Of a DNA stretch of 64,000 nt, positions 58,390 to 64,000 are shown in pieces. This DNA comes from Achromobacter xylosoxidans (GTDB taxonomy: Bacteria; Pseudomonadota; Gammaproteobacteria; Burkholderiales; Burkholderiaceae_B). The position numbers and the translations under genes are program-made. The stretch spans positions 124,001-188,000 of the forward strand of contig NZ_MTLG01000011.1 in the NCBI RefSeq assembly GCF_002192695.1, given 5' to 3'. The notes beneath the pieces were generated by a model. The model made no database searches. It was not told the origin of the DNA and saw nothing but the letters and a program-made list of their open reading frames with translations. How positions within the stretch are numbered: the stretch's first letter is position 1; the number at the start of each line of letters is the position of its first letter.

Positions 58390-59286
58390 CTATTCCTTCG
58401 GCGCGTAGGCCATCATCACGCGCTCCACGTCCTCGACCTGCGGCAGGCCCGCTTCATTGCCCAGATGCTGGATCTTGTGGGCCGAGGCCGCACGCGCGAA
58501 GGTGAAGTGCTCTACCCAGGGCAGTTCCGGCCTGTTCAGATAGGACCAGACGTAGGCGCCGTGGAACACGTCCCCGGCTCCCGAAGTGTCGACGATGCTG
58601 GCGGCCGGCACCTCCAGCGCGGGCAGGACAGCCACCGTTCCCGTCTCGTCGTACCAGAGCATGCCGCGCTCGCCCATGGTGACCGCGCCGATGCGGCAGC
58701 CGCGCGCCTTCAGCAGTTCCAGCAGGCCTGACGGCGCAAGCCCCAGCTGCTCGCACATGCGCTCCGCGCAGACCGCCACGTCGATGTGGCGCAGCAGCTC
58801 GTCGGTGTTCTCGCGCACGCCACCGCCATCCAGCGAGGTCAGCACGCCCGCCTGCCGGCAGGCCTGCGCGTAATGCAAAGCGGCGTCAGGCTGATGGCCG
58901 TCCAGGTGCAGGGCGCGATAGCCGCCGATGTCCAGCCGCGGAAAGTCGTTCAGGTAGTCCACGTCGCGCGCGCGCACGATGGCGCGCTTGCCGTGATTGG
59001 GCATGATGAAGGACAGGGACGAACGGCCCACCTTGCGCGCATGCAGCGACACCCCGTGCGCCGCCGCCATGTCCGTGTACATATGGCCCAGCCAGTCCGA
59101 TGCCAACGAACAGATCAGGTCTGGCGGCGTGCCCAGCCGCGCGCAAGCGAACGCGGCTGTCACCGCATTGCCGCCGAAGGACACGGCGTAGTCGCGCGCC
59201 ACGCTTTTTTCATCGCCCATGGGCCATTCGTCCGCCAGCACGGTGACGTCGATGTAAGTGTGTCCGATGAAGAGCGCTTCGCCCAT
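58390..59286 (-). CDS. PfkB family carbohydrate kinase
   Basis: A 298-residue ribokinase-family kinase. It has the N-terminal SFGGNAVTAAFACARLG, the MGERGMLWYDETG strand and the catalytic VDTSGAGDVFHGAYVW. The substrate is unknown. The start at ATG 59286 (MGEALFIGHTYIDVTV) is the only good one; the ribosome site is weak. It lies 32 bp after the lyase gene of the itaconate-like operon and may be co-transcribed with it, though no kinase step is known in that pathway. It converges on folK. Confidence 0.87.
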   Translation of the reverse strand: MGEALFIGHTYIDVTVLADEWPMGDEKSVARDYAVSFGGNAVTAAFACARLGTPPDLICSLASDWLGHMYTDMAAAHGVSLHARKVGRSSLSFIMPNHGKRAIVRARDVDYLNDFPRLDIGGYRALHLDGHQPDAALHYAQACRQAGVLTSLDGGGVRENTDELLRHIDVAVCAERMCEQLGLAPSGLLELLKARGCRIGAVTMGERGMLWYDETGTVAVLPALEVPAASIVDTSGAGDVFHGAYVWSYLNRPELPWVEHFTFARAASAHKIQHLGNEAGLPQVEDVERVMMAYAPKE

Positions 59287-59318
59287 GGTGCTGCCGGAAA
59301 GGAGTGATCGGAACCGGC

Positions 59319-60152
59319 CTAGATGCCGGTGGTTTCGCCCGCCTGCGCCAGCACCAGCCGGGCGCGCGCGATGACAGGGGCGTCGACCATCTTGCCGTCC
59401 AGCATGAAGGTGCCGGCCGCGGTGTCGCGGTGCGTGGCGATGACGCGGCGCGCCCATGCCAGTTCCTGTGCCGCGGGCACGAAGGCCGCGTGGATCACCG
59501 GCACCTGCGTGGGATGGATGCACAACATGCCGCCGAAACCCATTTGCTGCGCGCGGGCCGCGGCGTGCGACAACCCGGCCTGGTCCTGGACGCCCGGGAA
59601 CACGCCATCCAGGGCCGGCGCCAGGCCTGCGGCGCGGCTGTGCAGCAGCACCTGCACGCGAGCCTGGTCCAGCACCGTCTCCGCGCCCGGCGTATCGGGC
59701 GTCAAACCCAGGTCCAGGCCGTAATCCAGGCTGCCGAAAGCCAGGCGCTCCACGCCGGGCGTGGCGGCGACCTCGGCAACGTTGAGTATGCCCTGGGCGG
59801 TTTCCAGGATGGGAATCACCCGCAGGCCCGCCTGGACCACGTGGCGCACCTGCGCCAGGCTCTCGGCCTTGGGCAGCAGCACGCCGGCCACCCCGGGCTT
59901 GCCGCGGCAGGCCTTGAGGTCGTCGTCGTGCCAGGAGGTGGAGGCGTCGTTGATCCGCACCCACAGCCGCGCGCCAGGGTTCGTCCCCAGGAAATCGCAC
60001 AGCGCTTCCCGGGCGGACGCCTTGGCCAGATGCTCCACCGCGTCTTCCAGGTCGACGATGACGGCATCGGCCCCGGCGGCCAGCGCCTTGGGGATGCGCT
60101 CGGGGCGTGACGCCGGCACGAACAGCGCACTACGGACAACGGGATGCGTCAC
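59319..60152 (-). CDS. HpcH/HpaI (CitE-like) CoA-ester lyase, probable (S)-citramalyl-CoA lyase
   Basis: A 277-residue TIM-barrel lyase of the CitE group. Family elements are RSALFVPASRPERIPKAL, VIVDLEDAV (metal and substrate site), RINDAST, and IPILETAQGI with the metal-binding Glu, plus GGMLCIHPTQV. The start is GTG 60152, overlapping the CoA-transferase stop as GTGA. In an operon with a CoA transferase and a mesaconyl/itaconyl-type hydratase, the best role is cleavage of citramalyl-CoA to acetyl-CoA and pyruvate. Malyl-CoA or citryl-CoA lyase activity is the alternative. Confidence 0.82.
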   Translation of the reverse strand: MTHPVVRSALFVPASRPERIPKALAAGADAVIVDLEDAVEHLAKASAREALCDFLGTNPGARLWVRINDASTSWHDDDLKACRGKPGVAGVLLPKAESLAQVRHVVQAGLRVIPILETAQGILNVAEVAATPGVERLAFGSLDYGLDLGLTPDTPGAETVLDQARVQVLLHSRAAGLAPALDGVFPGVQDQAGLSHAAARAQQMGFGGMLCIHPTQVPVIHAAFVPAAQELAWARRVIATHRDTAAGTFMLDGKMVDAPVIARARLVLAQAGETTGI

Positions 60153-61342
60153 ACGACCTCCGATGCATGGAATTGCGCCACTTTATCGGGCGCGTATCCC
60201 AATGATGCTAGCACCGCATCGGTGTTTTGGCCCACCGCGGGCACGGCCGCCATGCGCGGCGCGAAGGCGTTGCTGCTGGCCGGAGGCAGCAGCGCGGGCA
60301 GAACGCCTGCGGGGCTGTCCACCTGGCTCCAGCGGCCGCGGGCCTGCAGTTGCGGGTGCGCCCAGACGCCGGCCATGTCATTGACGCGCGCATTGGCGAT
60401 CTGCGCGTCCTCCAGCCGCTGCGTCACCTGTTCGATGGTCAGGTCGGCGAAGGCGGCCACGATCAGCGCGCGCAGGTCGTCGCGGTTGGCGGTGCGCAGC
60501 GAATTGGAGATGAAGCGCGGGTCTTCCGCGAGTTCGGCCTGGCGCAGCACCTGGGCGCAGAACACGCGCCATTCGCGCTCGTTCTGCAGGCCCAGCATGA
60601 TGGTGGCGCCCCCGCCCACGGGGAACGGGCCGTAGGGGTAGATAGACGCGTGGGCCGCGCCCGCGCGCACCGGCGGCGTGGCGCCATCGAAGGCGTAGTA
60701 CATGGGGAAGCCCATCCACTCCACCATGCTCTCCAGCATGGAGACGTCCAGGCGGCTGCCCAGGCCCGTCTTCTGCCGCAACAGCAAGGCATTCAGGATG
60801 GCGGAATAGGCGTACATGCCGGCGGAGATGTCGGCGATGGAACAGCCGGCCTTGACCGGATCTTCCTTGGTGCCGGTCACGGACAGGAAGCCGCTTTCGC
60901 TCTGGATCAGCAGGTCGTAGGCCTTCTTGTCCTGGTAGGGGCCACCTTCGCCATAGCCCGAGATATCGCAGACGATCAGGCGCGGGTACTTCTTGTGCAG
61001 GGCATCAAAAGACAGGCCCAGGCGCGCGGCGGCGCCAGGCGCCAGGTTCTGCACCAGCACGTCGGCCGTTTCCAGCAGGCGTTCCATGATGCCGCTCGCC
61101 TCCTCGCGCTTGAGGTCCAGCGTCAGGCTTTCCTTGGACCGGTTGGTCCAGACGAAATGCGAGGACAGGCCGCGCACGCGCTCGTCGTAGCCGCGGGCGA
61201 AGTCCCCGCCGCCGGGACGTTCGATCTTGATGACGCGCGCGCCCATGTCTGCCAGCTGGCGGGTGCAGAACGGCGCGGCGATGGCGTGCTCCAGGCTGAC
61301 GACGGTGACGCCGTCCAGGGGACGGGGGGCCTCTATGCTCAT
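60149..61342 (-). CDS. CaiB/BaiF CoA transferase, probable itaconate CoA-transferase
   Basis: A 397-residue class III CoA transferase. The N-terminal VTVVSLEHAIAAPFCTRQL and ADMGARVIKIERPGGGD form the CoA site; AYDLLIQSESG should carry the catalytic Asp. It overlaps both neighbours (ATGA with the hydratase, GTGA with the lyase). In Pseudomonas the enzyme in this context loads CoA onto itaconate from succinyl-CoA. Mesaconate, methylsuccinate or citramalate are other possible acids. Confidence 0.85.
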   Translation of the reverse strand: MSIEAPRPLDGVTVVSLEHAIAAPFCTRQLADMGARVIKIERPGGGDFARGYDERVRGLSSHFVWTNRSKESLTLDLKREEASGIMERLLETADVLVQNLAPGAAARLGLSFDALHKKYPRLIVCDISGYGEGGPYQDKKAYDLLIQSESGFLSVTGTKEDPVKAGCSIADISAGMYAYSAILNALLLRQKTGLGSRLDVSMLESMVEWMGFPMYYAFDGATPPVRAGAAHASIYPYGPFPVGGGATIMLGLQNEREWRVFCAQVLRQAELAEDPRFISNSLRTANRDDLRALIVAAFADLTIEQVTQRLEDAQIANARVNDMAGVWAHPQLQARGRWSQVDSPAGVLPALLPPASSNAFAPRMAAVPAVGQNTDAVLASLGYAPDKVAQFHASEVV

Positions 61343-62169
61343 TCGGTAAACCTCAATTCGGCTTGGTGGGCCAGCGTGCCGTCCTGCTCGGCCCAGAGCT
61401 GGGCCACGCCCGGCTCGGTCAAGCGGCCGGCCACCTGGAAGGGGGTGGGCGCAATCAGCGGACGCAGGCCGCGATACGACAGATGGGTCAGGCGCGCCTG
61501 CGGGTGGGCGCGGGTAAACGCGGCGACCATCTCCGTGGCGATGAGCGGGCCGTGCACCACCAGTCCGGGATAGCCCTCGGTGCCGGTCACGTAGGGATGG
61601 TCGTAATGGATGCGGTGGCCGTTGAAGGTCACCGCCGAATAGCGGAACAGCAAGACGGGCGACGGCTCGACGGTATCGCGCCACTGCGCCTGCGGCGCGG
61701 GTTCGCTGCCCGAGAGCTTGGGCGGGGTCGGCTGGCGGTAGACGATGTCCTGCTCTTCATGGATGGCGACTTCGCCTTCCTGGAGGAACTCGTGGCGCAC
61801 GGTCACGAACAGCAGCGCGCCGGTACGCCCCGTCTTTTCCTTGACGTCGATCACGCTGGATACGCGCTCGGCGGGCACGCCGACCTTCAGCGGCCGGCGG
61901 AATTCGACCCGGCCGCCCGCCCACATGCGGTTGCGGTCCTGGGCCGGCGGCAAGAAGCCGCCGCGCGCCGGATGACCATCCGTCCCCAGCCCGTCCATGT
62001 CCACCGTGGAAATGAAGAACGCCCATTGCCACAGCGGCGGCAAGGCATCGCCCTGGACCGGCGCGGGGCCGCCCAGGGTGGCCGCGATGCGCGCGGCGTG
62101 GCCCGGGTCCATGGCGTCCGCCTTGCGTTCGCCGCTGCCGATCCACGCGGCCGGATCTGTAGATGTCAT
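61339..62169 (-). CDS. MaoC-like hydratase, probable itaconyl-CoA/mesaconyl-C4-CoA hydratase
   Basis: A 276-residue double hot-dog hydratase of the FAS1-like/mesaconyl-C4-CoA group. The C-terminal half has FNGHRIHYDHPYVTGTEG and YPGLVVHGPLIATEM, the hydratase motif of MaoC-type proteins. The N-terminal half carries the family's WQWAFF and RMWAGGRVEFRRPL. The ATG at 62169 has AGAGGAT upstream. It would hydrate itaconyl-CoA to citramalyl-CoA. First gene of the operon, divergent from a LysR gene. Confidence 0.83.
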   Translation of the reverse strand: MTSTDPAAWIGSGERKADAMDPGHAARIAATLGGPAPVQGDALPPLWQWAFFISTVDMDGLGTDGHPARGGFLPPAQDRNRMWAGGRVEFRRPLKVGVPAERVSSVIDVKEKTGRTGALLFVTVRHEFLQEGEVAIHEEQDIVYRQPTPPKLSGSEPAPQAQWRDTVEPSPVLLFRYSAVTFNGHRIHYDHPYVTGTEGYPGLVVHGPLIATEMVAAFTRAHPQARLTHLSYRGLRPLIAPTPFQVAGRLTEPGVAQLWAEQDGTLAHQAELRFTE

Positions 62170-62319
62170 GCCGATATCCTCTGCTGGGGTTTTTACAGCC
62201 TGAAGCATGCCCGCAAGCCGTCCCGCTTGTGAATTCGTTTTTGCTCAAGGAGGGGTTTGCGGCGCCTGAATCGGGTGCCCGCCCCCCAGCCCGCCACCTC
62301 GCGCCGTAATATATGGGCC

Positions 62320-63213
62320 ATGCACTTCGACCTCGCCGACCTACGCCTGTTCATCCACATCGCCGAATCCCCCAGCCTGACCCAGGCTGCCAAGCGGGCG
62401 CACCTGTCCCTGGCGGCCGTCAGCGTGCGCATCAAGGCGCTGGAAAACCAGCTCAATACCCGCCTCCTGTACCGCGACAGCCGCGGCGTGGAAATCACGC
62501 CCGCGGGCCAGAAGCTGCTGCAGCATGCGCGGGTCATCATGCGCCAGGTGGACCACCTGAAGCACGACTTCCAGGAACAGGCCGACGGCGACAGCGGCCA
62601 CATCCGCATCTTCGCCAACACCACGGCGGTCACGGAATTCATGCCGGACATCCTGGCGCAGTTCCTGTCCGGCCACCCCGGCGTCACCGTGGACCTGCAG
62701 GAACGCCTGACCCGCGACATCGTGCGCGGCGTGCTGGACGGCACCACCGACCTGGGCATCGTGGCCGGCCCGGTGGACGCGCCCGAATTGCAGACCATCC
62801 ACTTCAGCACCGACAAGCTGGTGCTGGTGGTGCCCAACGGCCATCCCCTGCAGGACCAGGAAAAGATCAAGCTGGCCGAGGCGGTGCGCTATCCCTTCAT
62901 CACCATGCACGAAGGCTCCACCCTGGTCGCCTTCCTGCGCGACCAGCTGGAACAGGTGGGCCAGCGCCTGCCCCAGCGCATCCAGCTCTACAGCTTCGAT
63001 TCCATCTGCCGAATGGTGCAGGCGGGCGTGGGCATCGGCGTCATCCCCGACTCCGCGGCGCGGCGCTATGGCGCCGACATGAAGCTGCGCGTGGTCGAGC
63101 TGGACGAGCCCTGGGTAGTGCGCGAACGCAAGCTGCTGGTGCGCGACATCGACGCGCTGCCGGGCTGCGCGCGCGAACTCATCCAACAGATCCAGGCAAC
63201 GCGGACGCCCTGA
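62320..63213 (+). CDS. LysR family regulator, probable control of the itaconate-like operon
   Basis: A 297-residue LysR protein: MHFDLADLRLFIHIAESPSLTQAAKRAHLSLAAVSVRIKALE is the helix-turn-helix start and the effector domain begins near 92 (SGHIRIFANTTAVTEFMP). The gap to the divergent hydratase gene is 150 bp. LysR control of itaconate operons by divergent genes is known in other Proteobacteria, with itaconate as inducer. The ATG at 62320 is preferred over a longer frame from 62257. Confidence 0.87.
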   Translation: MHFDLADLRLFIHIAESPSLTQAAKRAHLSLAAVSVRIKALENQLNTRLLYRDSRGVEITPAGQKLLQHARVIMRQVDHLKHDFQEQADGDSGHIRIFANTTAVTEFMPDILAQFLSGHPGVTVDLQERLTRDIVRGVLDGTTDLGIVAGPVDAPELQTIHFSTDKLVLVVPNGHPLQDQEKIKLAEAVRYPFITMHEGSTLVAFLRDQLEQVGQRLPQRIQLYSFDSICRMVQAGVGIGVIPDSAARRYGADMKLRVVELDEPWVVRERKLLVRDIDALPGCARELIQQIQATRTP

Positions 63214-63228
63214 CCACGCACCGCCCGC

Positions 63229-64000
63229 TCAGGTGCCGGTGAATGCCGGCGGACGCTTCTGCGCGAACGCCCGCATGCCTTCCAGGTAATCGTCGGTGTA
63301 GCCGAGTTCGCGCTGCAAACGGCATTCCAGGTCGAACTGCTGCGCCAGCGTGTTGCCGCTGGACGCGTGCAGCGCGGCCTTGGTGGCGCCGTAGGCGCGG
63401 GTAGGCCCCGCCGCCAGCGTATCTGCGACTTCGGCCAGCGTGTCCGCCAGTGCCTCGTCCGGCACCACGCGCCAGATCAGCCCCCAGGCTTCCGCCTGCC
63501 GGGCGCTGAGCGCCTCGCCGAACAACGCCGCGCCCATGGCGCGGGCTGAACCCACCAGCCGCGGCAGGAACCAGGTACCGCCGGCATCGGGCAGCAGGCC
63601 GATCTTGCTGAAGGCCTGGATGAAGCGCGCCGACTCCACCGCGAACACCACGTCGCAAGCCAGCGCCAGGCTGGCGCCCGCGCCGGCCGCTACGCCGTTC
63701 ATCACGCACACCACCGGTACCGGCAAGGCCCGCAGCCGGGTGACCAAGGGCCGGTAGCATCGCTCCAGGATCAGGCTCAGGTCGCGGCGCGCGCCGTCTT
63801 CGGCGGGCTTGCGCTCGCCGAGGTCCTGGCCCGCGCAAAAGCCCCGCCCCGCGCCGGTGATGATCAGCCCGCGCAGGCCGCTGTCGGCCTCCATGGCGTC
63901 CAGCGCCCGCGCCAGCTCGGCATGCATGACTTCCGTGAAACTGTTCAGCCGTTCGGGCCGGTTCAGCGTGATGAGGCCCACGCCCCGCTCCAGCGTGAAG
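63229..64000 (-). CDS. paaG: PaaG-like enoyl-CoA hydratase/isomerase, 5' end outside window
   Basis: At least 257 residues of a crotonase; the frame runs off the right edge of the window. The order LNRPERLNSFTEVMHAEL, GAGRGFCAGQDLGER, VNGVAAGAGASLALACD (here MNGVAAGAG), FSKIGLLPDAGGTWFLPR and the end KRPPAFTGT closely follows E. coli PaaG, the 1,2-epoxyphenylacetyl-CoA isomerase of phenylacetate breakdown. The catalytic Asp in LLPDAGG is present. Other paa genes would be to the right. It converges on the LysR gene with a 15-bp gap. Confidence 0.87.
   Translation of the reverse strand, partial: FTLERGVGLITLNRPERLNSFTEVMHAELARALDAMEADSGLRGLIITGAGRGFCAGQDLGERKPAEDGARRDLSLILERCYRPLVTRLRALPVPVVCVMNGVAAGAGASLALACDVVFAVESARFIQAFSKIGLLPDAGGTWFLPRLVGSARAMGAALFGEALSARQAEAWGLIWRVVPDEALADTLAEVADTLAAGPTRAYGATKAALHASSGNTLAQQFDLECRLQRELGYTDDYLEGMRAFAQKRPPAFTGT

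Overview
The window is a stretch of a high-GC betaproteobacterial chromosome, most likely from the Alcaligenaceae (Achromobacter/Bordetella-like). The reasons are the GC-rich codon use, two Bug/TctC-type periplasmic solute receptors, many LysR/IclR regulators beside small catabolic operons, CaiB/BaiF CoA transferases, and the hda - HAD phosphatase - pcnB - folK gene order. The genus is inferred; no rRNA, tRNA, CRISPR array, phage or intact insertion sequence was seen.

Layout. 1-6.6 kb: end of a cyclase (metal-dependent hydrolase) gene, an SDR dehydrogenase and a branched-chain amino-acid-type ABC importer whose second permease is fused to an ATPase. 6.7-11.6 kb: a glycosyltransferase, a LysR regulator, a 42-residue very basic protein, and an IclR - KDPG aldolase - KDG kinase operon. 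11.9-19.5 kb: a double-length UvrA (1,920 aa, four ABC ATPase cores) followed by pabB and pabC. 19.5-22.7 kb: a LysR gene divergent from a three-gene Rieske oxygenase system (alpha, beta, ferredoxin). 22.7-29 kb: tcdA, a gene-free block with two 164-bp elements in inverted orientation, and a MacA-MacB-TolC-like export operon in which macA carries an in-frame stop. 29.3-34.5 kb: MFS transporter, ChaC, pdxH, a flavin reductase/FAD oxidoreductase pair and purU. 34.5-45.2 kb: SulP transporter, LysR, acyl-CoA dehydrogenase, Bug receptor, CoA transferase, gamma-glutamyltransferase, LysR and a second Bug receptor. 45.5-58.4 kb: AEC transporter and housekeeping genes (fumC, tsaE, amiC, dedA, mutL, miaA, purM, hda, HAD, pcnB, folK). 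58.4-64 kb: a PfkB kinase, a hydratase - CoA transferase - lyase operon matching itaconate degradation, its divergent LysR regulator, and the 3' part of a paaG-like gene.

How genes work together. The transporter genes at 3-6.6 kb overlap by 4 bp and form one unit. KDPG aldolase and KDG kinase would take 2-keto-3-deoxygluconate to pyruvate and glyceraldehyde-3-phosphate. PabB and PabC feed p-aminobenzoate to folate, and FolK acts later in the same pathway. TsaE and TcdA act on the same tRNA modification (t6A37 then ct6A37), and MiaA on i6A37. The hydratase, CoA transferase and lyase would take itaconate to acetyl-CoA and pyruvate.

No clearly new biological system is evident. The most unusual signals are the inverted pair of 164-bp elements, whose 33-bp terminal repeats match within each copy but differ between copies; the single ochre codon in macA; the tandem-duplicated UvrA; a 60-bp, 27% GC rare-codon tract inside tsaE; and the conserved-looking 42-residue basic protein.
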